DNA of 64,000 bases from Exilibacterium tricleocarpae (GTDB lineage Bacteria; Pseudomonadota; Gammaproteobacteria; Pseudomonadales; Cellvibrionaceae): assembly GCF_007004655.1 (NCBI RefSeq), contig NZ_ML660092.1:230546-294545 (forward strand), written 5' to 3'. Both the position numbers and the translations under genes were made by a program. Below the pieces are notes generated by a model. It saw only the letters and a program-made list of their open reading frames with translations. It had not been told where the DNA came from and did not search any database. Each line of letters begins with the position of its first letter. Position 1 is the stretch's first letter. Of the stretch, positions 29,544 through 39,300 are shown in pieces.

Positions 29544-32264
29544 ATGATTGGCAAACTGATGAAATCGGTTTTCGGTTCAAAAAATGACCGGGAACTTAAG
29601 CGTATGGGCAAATTGGTGCGGCAGATCAATGAGCTCGAAGCCGAAATGTCCGCCCTCAGTGATGACCAGCTCAAAGCCAAGACCGAGACTCTCAAACAGC
29701 GCTATCAGGACGGCGACACCCTCGACCAGTTGCTGCCCGAAGCCTTTGCGCTGGTGCGCGAAGCCGGACAGCGGGCCCTTGATATGCGCCATTTCGATGT
29801 GCAGATGATCGGTGGCATTACCCTTCACGAGGGCCGTATCGCCGAGATGCGCACCGGCGAGGGCAAGACCCTGGTGGCCACCCTGGCGGTGTATCTCAAC
29901 GCCCTGTCCGGCAAAGGTGTGCATATTGTCACCGTTAACGATTACCTGGCCAGCCGCGACGCGCGCTGGATGGGGCCGCTTTATGAAGCGCTGGGTTTGA
30001 GCGTCGGCGTGATCCAGTCCATGCAGGACCCGCAGGCCAAGCGCGACGCCTACGGCGCCGATATCACCTACGGCACCAACAACGAATTCGGTTTTGATTT
30101 CCTGCGCGACAATATGGCCCTGCGCCGGGAGGACCGGGTACAGCGGCCGCTGAATTTTGCCGTTGTGGATGAGGTGGATTCCATCCTCATCGACGAGGCG
30201 CGCACGCCGCTGATTATCTCCGGCGCCGCCGAGGACAGTTCGGCACTGTACCGGCGCATGAACCAGTTGATTCCAAAACTGGAGCCGAAGACCGAGACCG
30301 AAACCGGCCACTATGTTGTGGATGAGAAAACCCGCCAGGTGGAGCTGACTGAAGCCGGCCACCAGTTGGTGGAGGAACTGTTGATCAAAGAGGGGTTGTT
30401 GGACGAAAACGACAGCCTCTACTCGGCCGGCAATCTCAACCTGCTGCACCACACCCACGCCGCGCTCAAGGCCCACACCCTGTTTAACCGCGATGTGGAT
30501 TACATCGTGCAGAACCGCCAGGTGGTGTTGATCGACGAACACACCGGCCGCACCATGGCCGGGCGGCGTTTGTCGGAGGGATTGCACCAGGCGCTGGAGG
30601 CCAAGGAGGGGGTCAATATCCAGAGTGAGAGCCAGACACTGGCCTCCACTACCTTCCAGAATTATTTCCGTCTCTACCCGAAACTGGCGGGTATGACTGG
30701 CACGGCCGATACCGAGGCCTATGAATTTCACCAGATTTACAATCTCGATGTGGTGGTGATTCCCACCAATGTGGCGGTGGCGAGGGAGGACCTCAACGAC
30801 CTGGTATACCTGTCGGTGGAAGAAAAGTACGATGCCGTGGTGGAAGATATCAAGGAGTGTCAGGAAAAACGCGCACCGGTGCTGGTGGGTACCGCCTCGA
30901 TTGAGTCCTCTGAGGAAATGTCGCGCCGCCTCGACAAAGCCAAGATCAAGCACCAGGTGCTCAACGCCAAGTTTCACGAGAAAGAAGCCGAAATTATTGC
31001 CCAGGCCGGCCGGCCCGGCACCGTGACTATCGCCACCAACATGGCGGGGCGCGGCACCGACATCGTGCTCGGCGGCAACTGGGAAGCGGAGATTGCCGCG
31101 CTGGATAATCCCGATGCCGCGCAGGTCGAGGCGGTCAAAGCAGACTGGAAAAAACGTCACGAACAGGTGATCGAGGCCGGCGGCCTGCATATTATCGGCA
31201 CCGAGCGCCACGAGTCTCGCCGTATCGACAACCAGTTGCGGGGTCGCTCCGGTCGCCAGGGCGACCCCGGCGTATCGCGTTTCTACCTGTCGCTGCAGGA
31301 TAACCTGATGCGCATTTTCGCCTCCGAGCGGGTGCGCAACTTTATGCAGGCGCTGGGCATGGAAAAGGGCGAGGCCATTGAGCACCGTATGGTGAGCAAC
31401 GCCATCGAGAAGGCGCAGCGCAAAGTGGAGGGCCGCAACTTTGATATCCGCAAGCAGTTGCTGGAGTATGACGACGTCGCCAATGACCAGCGCCGGGTAG
31501 TGTACGGGCAGCGCAACGAACTGCTGGAGGCGACGACCATCAGCGATACGGTGACCGCCATTCGCAAAGACGTTGCCAACGATATGATCAGCACCTTCGT
31601 GCCGCCCCAGAGTCTGGACGAGCAGTGGGATATTCCCGGTCTCGAGCAGCATATAGAATCGGAGTTCGGCGTCAAATTGCCGGTGCAGCAATGGCTGGAT
31701 GCCGACGATCAATTGCATGAAGAGACCCTGCGCGAAAAAATTGCCGCCGAGCTGCAAACCGCTTACGAGGAAAAACAAGAGCGGATCGGTGCGGTAATGC
31801 AGGATATTGAAAAGCAGATCATGCTGCAGGTGTTGGATATGTTGTGGAAAGAGCACCTCGCCAATATGGACCACCTGCGCCAGGGCATCGGCTTGCGCGC
31901 CTACGCCCAGCGCAATCCCAAGCAGGAGTACAAGCGCGAGTCTTTCCAGTTGTTCCAGGAAATGCTGGGCAATATCAAGCATGAGGTGGTGCGTATTTTG
32001 TACCGGGTGGAGCCGGTCACCGAAGAACAAATGCAGGAGATGGAGCGCCGGCGCATCGAGGCCCAGGAACGGCAGAAAATGCAACTGCAACACGAGCAGG
32101 TATCCGCCATGGCGGGAGGCGGTGAGGACGGCGGCGAGCCGGCACCGGCCGCGGAGGAACAGCACACGCCCTTTGTACGGGAGGAGCGCAAGGTCGGGCG
32201 CAATGAACCCTGCCCCTGCGGCTCGGGGAAGAAATACAAGCAGTGCCACGGCAAGCTCGGTTGA
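29544..32264 (+). CDS. secA: Protein translocase ATPase SecA
   Basis: 906 residues (E. coli 901). The motor that drives preproteins through SecYEG. It has the Walker A MRTGEGKT near 102-109, [19 protein letters not shown] in the first ATPase domain, the preprotein cross-linking domain, [13 protein letters not shown] in the second ATPase domain and the C-terminal zinc site C890-x-C892-x8-C901-H902. The start ATG 29544 gives [19 protein letters not shown], the standard SecA start; an upstream in-frame extension is not credible. There is no secM-type arrest peptide upstream. Confidence 0.98.
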   Translation: MIGKLMKSVFGSKNDRELKRMGKLVRQINELEAEMSALSDDQLKAKTETLKQRYQDGDTLDQLLPEAFALVREAGQRALDMRHFDVQMIGGITLHEGRIAEMRTGEGKTLVATLAVYLNALSGKGVHIVTVNDYLASRDARWMGPLYEALGLSVGVIQSMQDPQAKRDAYGADITYGTNNEFGFDFLRDNMALRREDRVQRPLNFAVVDEVDSILIDEARTPLIISGAAEDSSALYRRMNQLIPKLEPKTETETGHYVVDEKTRQVELTEAGHQLVEELLIKEGLLDENDSLYSAGNLNLLHHTHAALKAHTLFNRDVDYIVQNRQVVLIDEHTGRTMAGRRLSEGLHQALEAKEGVNIQSESQTLASTTFQNYFRLYPKLAGMTGTADTEAYEFHQIYNLDVVVIPTNVAVAREDLNDLVYLSVEEKYDAVVEDIKECQEKRAPVLVGTASIESSEEMSRRLDKAKIKHQVLNAKFHEKEAEIIAQAGRPGTVTIATNMAGRGTDIVLGGNWEAEIAALDNPDAAQVEAVKADWKKRHEQVIEAGGLHIIGTERHESRRIDNQLRGRSGRQGDPGVSRFYLSLQDNLMRIFASERVRNFMQALGMEKGEAIEHRMVSNAIEKAQRKVEGRNFDIRKQLLEYDDVANDQRRVVYGQRNELLEATTISDTVTAIRKDVANDMISTFVPPQSLDEQWDIPGLEQHIESEFGVKLPVQQWLDADDQLHEETLREKIAAELQTAYEEKQERIGAVMQDIEKQIMLQVLDMLWKEHLANMDHLRQGIGLRAYAQRNPKQEYKRESFQLFQEMLGNIKHEVVRILYRVEPVTEEQMQEMERRRIEAQERQKMQLQHEQVSAMAGGGEDGGEPAPAAEEQHTPFVREERKVGRNEPCPCGSGKKYKQCHGKLG

Positions 32265-32308
32265 AGAAAAACTAAGAAAATAAAGTTCACAGGGTCTATG
32301 ACAATTCT

Positions 32309-33541
32309 ATGGCAGTAGGGCATTTTCCGTTTCCCAAGATGCCGGCGGTCGGCGGTGTGCGTTTGGCCGCGGCCTGTGCCGGCATCAAATCTACCGATCG
32401 CAACGACCTGGTGTTGCTGGAGCTGGCCGAAGGCAGTAGCGTCGCCGGTGTGTTCACCCGCAATGCCTATTGTGCGGCGCCGGTGGTTATCGCGAAAGAA
32501 CATTTACGCAGTACCTTTGCCAGCGGCAGCAAGCACTACTGGCTGATCAACGCCGGCAACGCCAATGCCTGTACCGGCGAGCGCGGTATGGACGATGCGC
32601 GTTCCACCTGTGCCGAGGTTGCGCGCCTGGCGGGCGTCAGTCCGACCCAGGTGTTGCCGTTTTCCACCGGTGTGATCGGCGAGAGTCTGCCGGTCGACAA
32701 AATGTTGGCCGTCTTGCCGCAGGCGTTCGGCGATCTGGCCGACGGCAGTTGGGAAGCGGCGGCCCGAGCCATAATGACCACCGATACGCGGCCCAAGGCG
32801 GCCACGGTGCAGTTTGAACACGAGGGTGTCACTGTAACCGTTAACGGTATGGCCAAGGGTTCCGGCATGATCAAACCGGATATGGCGACCATGCTCGCCT
32901 ATGTGATGACCGATGCCAAGGTGGCCCAGCCGCTGCTTGATAAACTGTTGCGCAGCGCGGTCGAGCGTTCTTTCAATCGTATTACTGTAGATGGTGATAC
33001 TTCCACTAACGATGCCTGTATGTTGGCCGCCACCGGCCGGGCGCCTTTGCCTGAGATTATCGAGCCCAGCGGCGTGCTCTATGCCAAGTTATACAACGCT
33101 GTGGTGGCGGTGCATATTCAGTTGGCGCAGGCGGTGATCACCGATGGCGAAGGGGCAACCAAATTTGTGACTGTGGCTGTGGAAGGTGGTGCGAACCGGC
33201 GTGAATGTCTGGCTGTGGCCTATACGGTGGCTGAGTCGCCGCTGGTAAAAACTGCGCTGTTTGCCTCCGATCCCAATTGGGGGCGCACCGTGATGGCGAT
33301 CGGCCGAGCCGGTATCGAGGAACTGGATGTTAACCGTGTCAAGGTTTATCTGGGGGATGTATTGATCGTCGAACGCGGCGGCCGTGCCGACAGCTATACC
33401 GAAGAGCAGGGGCAGCAGGTGATGGCGCGCGATGCGATTACCATTCGCATCGACCTCGGCCGCGGCAGCAGTGCCGAGCGGGTGTGGACCACGGACTTGT
33501 CCCACGACTACGTCACCATCAATGCCGAGTACCGCACCTGA
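32309..33541 (+). CDS. argJ: Ornithine acetyltransferase / N-acetylglutamate synthase ArgJ
   Basis: 410 residues. ArgJ recycles the acetyl group from N-acetylornithine to glutamate in arginine synthesis and, in many bacteria, also uses acetyl-CoA. It self-cleaves before the nucleophilic Thr: T194 in KPDMATML is the cleavage and catalytic residue. DGDTSTND and DPNWGRTVMAIGRAG are family motifs. It follows secA by 44 bp, as in Pseudomonas, and its stop overlaps the next start by one base. Confidence 0.97.
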   Translation: MAVGHFPFPKMPAVGGVRLAAACAGIKSTDRNDLVLLELAEGSSVAGVFTRNAYCAAPVVIAKEHLRSTFASGSKHYWLINAGNANACTGERGMDDARSTCAEVARLAGVSPTQVLPFSTGVIGESLPVDKMLAVLPQAFGDLADGSWEAAARAIMTTDTRPKAATVQFEHEGVTVTVNGMAKGSGMIKPDMATMLAYVMTDAKVAQPLLDKLLRSAVERSFNRITVDGDTSTNDACMLAATGRAPLPEIIEPSGVLYAKLYNAVVAVHIQLAQAVITDGEGATKFVTVAVEGGANRRECLAVAYTVAESPLVKTALFASDPNWGRTVMAIGRAGIEELDVNRVKVYLGDVLIVERGGRADSYTEEQGQQVMARDAITIRIDLGRGSSAERVWTTDLSHDYVTINAEYRT

Positions 33542-34488
33542 TGAAAGTCGTTCATGTCGCTGCCGGTGTGATTGTCAATGGGCGCGGCGAAGTGCTGATT
33601 GCAAAGCGTCCCGACCATACGCACCAGGGTGGTTTGTGGGAATTTCCCGGCGGTAAGGTGGAGGCGGGGGAGTCCGTGCCGGCGGCGCTGGCGCGGGAGC
33701 TTTTAGAAGAGTTGGCCATTGAGGTGACTCACAGTCGTCCGTTGATTTGTATTCGTCACGACTATGCCGATAAATCGGTGTTGCTTGATGTGTGGAAGGT
33801 GACGGGGTTTAGCGGAGAGCCCCAGGGTAATGAGGGGCAGCCGGTGGCTTGGGTTGGCGCCGATCAGTTATTGGACTTTGCGTTTCCCGCCGCCAATGTG
33901 CCGATTGTGGCGGCCGCGAGATTGTCCGACAGGATGGCGATTACCGGTGCGGCGGCAAGTGTCGAAGACTATGTAGAAAAGGTCGGCCGCGCAATAGATC
34001 GCGGCGCAACGATCGTTCAGGTGCGCGCGCATCAGTTGGATGATGCAACTTATGTGGAGGTGGCAAAGGCTGTTGCGGCCTTGTGTCGCCGGCGCGGTGT
34101 TGTTGCTATTGCCAACACAGTGCCAGGGCTTTATCAGCAGACCGGCTGTCATGGGTTGCATGTTACCAGTGAGCGTTTGAAGGGCTTATCTGAGCGACCC
34201 GTTTCACAGCAGGCGTGGTTTAGCGCTTCCTGTCACTCGCCCGAGCAACTGCGCAAAGCGGAAGCCTTGGGCGTTGATTTTGTTACGCTTTCTCCGGTGT
34301 TTAAAACGACCACTCATCCCGAGGTGGAGCCTCTGGGTTGGTCGCAGTTTCAGGAGTGGGTCAGTCAGGCGAAGGTGCCGGTGTTTGCATTGGGTGGTGT
34401 GGATGCCGAAAAACTTAAGCAAAGTTTTGATTGCGGGGCGCAGGGAATTGCGGGCATTCGCGATTTTTGGGAGGGTGATTGTTGTTAA
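33541..34488 (+). CDS. Nudix hydrolase fused to ThiE-like domain
   Basis: A 315-residue fusion known from many gammaproteobacteria: an N-terminal MutT-like Nudix domain (1-130) and a C-terminal thiamine-phosphate-synthase-like barrel (145-315). The Nudix box runs G-x5-E-x7-RELLEEL and is intact except that the usual final Gly is Ala (LAI where MutT has VGI). MutT cleans 8-oxo-dGTP; the role of the ThiE-like half is not established. The start is ATG 33541, sharing one base with the argJ stop. The last 456 coding bases and 62 bp beyond form the left copy of a 518-bp direct repeat whose other copy lies at 59405. Confidence 0.92.
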   Translation: MKVVHVAAGVIVNGRGEVLIAKRPDHTHQGGLWEFPGGKVEAGESVPAALARELLEELAIEVTHSRPLICIRHDYADKSVLLDVWKVTGFSGEPQGNEGQPVAWVGADQLLDFAFPAANVPIVAAARLSDRMAITGAAASVEDYVEKVGRAIDRGATIVQVRAHQLDDATYVEVAKAVAALCRRRGVVAIANTVPGLYQQTGCHGLHVTSERLKGLSERPVSQQAWFSASCHSPEQLRKAEALGVDFVTLSPVFKTTTHPEVEPLGWSQFQEWVSQAKVPVFALGGVDAEKLKQSFDCGAQGIAGIRDFWEGDCC

Positions 34489-34550
34489 AGGCAAGGGTGA
34501 CGCTTTTTTACATAACAATATATTTGATATATTTTCCTACGGTTAGTAAG
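34033..34550 (+). repeat. 518-bp direct repeat, left copy
   Basis: Starts at CAGTTGGATGATGCA within the Nudix-ThiE gene and ends at GGTTAGTAAG after it. The copy at 59405-59922 aligns at a constant offset of 25372 without any gap, with only scattered substitutions, more in the 3' half. Confidence 0.95.
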
Positions 34551-34572
34551 TAAACGGTGCAAAATCCACAGG

Positions 34573-35451
34573 TTAGCCACCAAGCCATAGATAGGCTGGG
34601 CAGGGACGCGGATAGCGATCAAACCGTTGCCTGACTTGCGCCGGAGTTTTATTCCACGGCAGGAGCTTTTCAATAGCCCCTGCCGACCGGGCGTTGGGTA
34701 GCTCGTTTAGCAGCAACGTTAAATAGTGATAGGGGTTTTGGTGATTGGCTTTGGCGGTCTCCAGCAACGAGTAAATCATCGCACTCGATTTAGCGCCTGC
34801 CGGCGTATCGGCAAACAAGAAGTTTTTCCTGGCCAATGCAATCGTTTTCGCCACATGCTCCGATAGAATATTCGATATCGGTAAACGCCCGTCCTCACAA
34901 TAACGCACCAATGCCGCCCAGTTGCCGAGCATATAGCTGATGGCATTGCGGGTACCTGAATGCGCGACACCTTCGGCCTGTGTTTTTTCCGGCCACGCCT
35001 TAAACGTCTGCCACAGCGGTACGCTTTCCTCTTGTCGAACCTGTAATCGTTGTTCAGCCGTCAAGTGCTTTGCCTGCGCCTCGATCGGCAACCGCTCAAT
35101 GTCCAGATCCGTTTTAAACTCACTATGAAACTGCTCGGATACACCGCGATCGGCATAAAGCCGAATCACCTCATGTTCTGCCAACGTTAAACTCGTCCAC
35201 CAGCCATCAATATCGATCTCGAGTGTCAATGGGCGTTGACCTCGATAATCCATGGTTCGCACTGTCACCTGCATGGCTCGACGTATACTGTAATCATAAC
35301 CTTGCCAGGGTCGCTCTTCTTCCCAACAGCCATGCTGCTCGGCATAGTCTAGCCACCACTGTTTGTCTTGTTGGCGAGGGTTCCATTTTATAATGAAATC
35401 GACCGGCTCAATCTTGAGGTGCTGCTCATTAAAGGACAACACAACATCCAT
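34573..35451 (-). pseudogene. Chimeric transposase: IS1380 middle fused to IS66 end
   Basis: A 292-residue open frame made of two unrelated transposases. Residues 1-122 are a piece of an IS1380-type DDE transposase (LSFNEQHLKIEPVDFIIKW, YADRGVSEQFHSEFKTDLD). Residues about 123-292 are the C-terminal part of an IS66 TnpC (EAQAKHLTAEQRL, LGNWAALVRYCEDGRLPISN, NPYHYLTLLLNELP, ending near LLPWN). The switch falls near 35081-35090. Both halves lack catalytic acidic residues that lie outside the kept segments, so it cannot transpose. That the frame stayed open through the junction is probably chance or a recent event. Confidence 0.85.
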
Positions 35452-35618
35452 ATATAACTCTTGATCAAGTCAGAGTGTTCGATACCATGTCGAAGTGGAA
35501 TCTGCGCATCGACTTCCTGAGTAAGTTTGGTGTAACGATGAATCGCTTGGCCAACCAGAGCCAAGCCGGAATGTCCCGTTATTTCTGATCTAGATTGTGA
35601 AAATTTTAAACGCTGCAT
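35452..35618 (-). pseudogene. IS1380 transposase N-terminal fragment
   Basis: The first 55 or so residues of an IS1380-type transposase (start MQRLKFSQSRSEITGHSG, then PLRHGIEHSDLIKSY) precede the chimeric frame. A large internal deletion at about 35453 joins them out of frame to the later segment starting MDVVLSFN. Confidence 0.75.
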
Positions 35619-35751
35619 AAATCACCCTCTTAGTGAATTCTATACAACCACAATTTTATCAAAAATACCTGTTAATAGTGCTTGTAGCTTGAAACACTGG
35701 CAGTCGGAATCACGGATTCAGGTTATTAAAGAATCGGTGTCCCTCGATCTC

Positions 35752-35890
35752 CTCCTCGATCTCATTGCTCATTCACCAGTTTCACCGCATCCTGCTTGAA
35801 CTCATCCGTCTATTTGCGTCTTTTTTGTACAGTCCTGTAACACCTCGCTAACGCTATTTTCATATTCAACGGGTGTCCATTCACATTAAA
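35752..35890 (-). pseudogene. IS3-family transposase debris
   Basis: Read on the minus strand, 35765-35830 gives KRRK-stop-TDEFKQDAVKLVNEQ-stop, the start of an IS3-type OrfA with a stop in place of the usual Tyr. Just upstream on that strand EWTPVEYENSV resembles the end of an IS3-type OrfB. Both are short and broken. Confidence 0.5.
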
Positions 35891-35952
35891 TCACTTCATT
35901 TGTACCTTAAACAGTTGGCTGAGGGCGTACGTTAATAAACAATTGTTGTGCT

Positions 35953-36240
35953 TTGTTGAAAGAGAATACAAATGGTGCAATGTGCAGGTTTACCGAATCA
36001 ACCCGCCTACTTAGTATTAACCGCATTATCTATAAATCAAAGACGCCAAAAGTCATTAATCACGACAAGGGCGGCAAGTTTCTCGGTTCTATGAGGAAGG
36101 AACAGGTTTGTGATGAATACATTGCCATCGCCGACGAAATGCTCGCCATCAATAAAATACCCCGTTTGAAGGATGATATTAATCGCCTGGATGTTCTCCA
36201 GTCCAGACGCGAACTGGCGCAATTAAAGGGGAGCGAATAG
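35953..36240 (+). CDS. Hypothetical small protein before RTX gene
   Basis: An open frame of up to 95 residues with no family I recognise. It begins TTG TTG at 35953; the first ATG is at 35980. The C-terminal half is charged and helical (DEYIAIADEMLAINK, DINRLDVLQSRREL). It ends 60 bp before the large RTX gene and could be its upstream partner, or a remnant from the IS debris. The upstream GAAAGAGAATAC is only a weak ribosome site. Treat as doubtful. Confidence 0.35.
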   Translation: MLKENTNGAMCRFTESTRLLSINRIIYKSKTPKVINHDKGGKFLGSMRKEQVCDEYIAIADEMLAINKIPRLKDDINRLDVLQSRRELAQLKGSE

Positions 36241-36300
36241 CCCTGCAGTATGAACGTATTAGGTTCATTTTTTACTCATGTTTAAACTAAGGTACCGGTT

Positions 36301-39300
36301 ATGAACTATTACTTAGAAACGTCTGCTGGGGAAGCCAGCGTGCGGTATGAGCTCAGTTCGTCTAAGACCTTGGTCGTGCAAGCCAGGGCTGGGGAGCAAT
36401 ACCGCGTGGTGTCCAGTCATGGGGAGCGCCCCGATAACGTCGTGGCCGTCCGAACAGATGCGGATCTTGAGGTTCGCCTGGATAACGGCGTTAACCTGAT
36501 TATCGACGATTACTATGTGGTGTGTCGCAACAACTTTTGTGGCATCAGCCTCTCCGAAGAGGGTAAGCCGCTGAGTGCGAACGAAGAGGCCAACACGCCT
36601 TTCTCAGGCGACAATACGATTGTGTACAGTCATGGCTCGTTGGAAGGCATCGTATTGCTTGACCTGTTGGGGGCCGGTTTTGTTCATGAGCCACAAGACC
36701 AGCCAACGCCACTGGCGCTGTCAACGGTAGACGATACCATTGACGGTATCCCTCAGGGTGAAGCTGGGGGTATAAGCGCCTTAGGCATGATGAGCTTAGC
36801 GGGAGCAGGGCTGGGTTTGATTGCCGCTTCGGCGTCATCAGGGGGAGATTCTCCTGCGTCACCTACGGAGCCACGTAATAAAGAGGCGCCTGTCTTTACG
36901 TCGGGCTCGGGCGAAGCGATGGTTGAGATTAGCGTCGACGAGGGCGAGGTAGCCGTCTATAGGGCCGAGGCCACGGATGCGGATAGTGATATCCTCACTT
37001 ACAGTCTAAGCGGCACCGATGCAGCGCTCTTTAACCTGGATGCGAATACCGGTGAACTCACCTTTAAAGAGGCCCCCGACTATGAGAGCCTCGGGATTAA
37101 CCATACTTATGATATAAGCATCACCGCTAGGGATAGAGATGGCCTTAGTGCAAACCAGGACGTCATCATTAGCGTGAGTGATGTGAACGAGGCGCCGGCC
37201 TTTACCTCGGACACAACGGCCGCTGTTAACGAAAACCAGACGGCCGCTTACACGGCTGTGGCTACGGATCCCGACGGTGGCGCATTGACCTACACGCTAG
37301 GTGGGGCCGATGCCGGGCTGTTTAACCTGGATGCGAATACCGGTGAGCTCACTTTTAAAGATGCCCCTGACTATGAGAGCCTCGGGATTAACCATACTTA
37401 TGATATAAGCATCACCGCTAGGGATAACGATGGCCTTAGCGCAAACCAGGACGTCATCATTAGCGTGAGCAATGTTAACGAGGCGCCGGCCTTTACCTCG
37501 GACACAACGGCTGCTGTTAACGAAAACCAGACGGCCGCTTACACGGCTGTGGCTACGGATCCCGACGGTGGCGCATTGACCTACACGCTAGGTGGGGCCG
37601 ATGCCGGGCTGTTTAACCTGGATGCGAATACCGGTGAGCTGACCTTTATCAATGCCCCTGATTTTGAGAACCTCGGGAGTAACCATCCCTACAACATAAG
37701 CATCACCGCCACGGATAACGATGGCCTTAGCGCGAGTCAGGACATCACTATTAGCGTGAATGATGTAAACGAGGGGCCGGTTCCGGTCTTTACATCGGGG
37801 ACAACGGCCACTGTTAACGAAAACCAGACGGCCGCCTACACCGCTGAGGTCGCGGATCCTGATGGTGCCATGCTGACCTACAGTCTGAGCGGCACTGACG
37901 CATCATTATTTAACATTGACGAAAACACGGGTGTGGTGTCTTTTAAGAACGTGCCTGATTATGAAAACCCAGATGATGCAAATGGTAATAATGTCTATGA
38001 AATAGCCGTAACCGCTACAGACAGCAATGACCTTAGTACAAGCCAGGGTGTCACTATTAGTGTGAACGACACGAACGAAGCGATAGCGCTCTCCGAACTT
38101 CAATTGGATAACAATGATCTTGGTTTTGTGATCAGGGATGAAGGTAGTCGTAAGTTCAGAATCCTTAACCTCAGTAATGCCGGTGATTTCAATGGCGATG
38201 GCCTCGATGACCTGATTATTGGCACACCTTTAGCCTCCAACAATGGAAAACAGACTAACGGCGCCGCCCATGTGATCTTTGGCAAAGCCGATGGCGGGAT
38301 CGTCGACCTGTCTGTGTCTGGCATTGAAAACAATGACAACAACAGTCTAGGCATTGATATCGATGGCTTCCTACATAACAACCAGGCCGGTGGCGCATCA
38401 GTCAGCAATGCCGGCGATGTCAATGGCGATGGTATTGATGACATACTTATTGGCTCAAGTACTGCAACACAGGGTGTTCCCGGTGTAGGTTATGTGATCT
38501 ATGGCGGTAGCGGCCTCTCTGACATCGATGTCTCCAAGATCGAGGACGGCTCAAGAAAAGATTTGGGCTTTGTGGTCAAAGGGACCACCTCAGATGAATT
38601 TGCTGCCCGTCATATTAGGGGGGGAGGGGATGTCAATGGCGATGGTTTTGATGACCTATATATTAGTACCTCGCATAATACCAACAGCTATGTGGTCTTT
38701 GGCGGGAGAGATCTTCCCAACATTGACATCTCTGAGATTGTAAGCGGCAATAATGGCATTGTGGTCCGTGGTCCCAATGACAATAATAGGTCTGGCAATA
38801 TTGTCGGCGACATCAATGGTGACGGCCTTGATGATATGGCTTTTTCTGAAGCTAGGGCGTTTCAAGGCAAGCTCATCCGAGACATCCATGTGGTCTATGG
38901 TCACAAAAATCTCTCCGACATCGATCTCTCTGAGATCCCTCATCGAACCACCGAGAACAAACAAGGCTTTGCAATCAACCATTTACGCTCCGCAAGATTT
39001 GACGCTGCCGGCGATGTCAACGGTGATGGCTTTGATGATCTGATCATTTCCGAGGAAAGAGCCAATACGCCTAACGGTTACCAAAGTGGCGTAAGCTATG
39101 TGGTCTTTGGTGGCCGCAATCTCTCGAACATGGATCTCGATCATATTGAACGGGGTATCGGCGGATTTGCCATCTATGGCGCCGGTGAGAACGATCGCAG
39201 TGGCAGACAAGTCAGAAGTATCGGTGACATTAATGGCGACGGTCTGGGAGACCTGATTTTAGCCAACAGCGAACACGGCAGTAGCAAACCAGCTAAGTCT

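Larger units (their letters stand above)
34550..35890 (-). mobile_element. Cluster of IS66, IS1380 and IS3 remnants
   Basis: Between the left long repeat and the RTX locus lie fragments of three insertion-sequence families, none intact. The sequence starting at 34550 (GTAAACGGTGC) has the GTAA start usual for IS66-family ends and abuts the long repeat exactly. The pieces are described separately. Confidence 0.75.

Noticed and set aside
29577-32249. 890-codon minus-strand open frame opposite secA
   Set aside because: Exact antisense of secA; its composition (His/Leu/Val/Gly rich) is that expected of a shadow frame in GC-rich DNA.
34033-34550. The long repeat as a classical phage/ICE attachment site
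   Set aside because: 518 bp is much longer than a usual att core, no tRNA is involved and no integrase gene is seen in the block, so only a general duplication is claimed.
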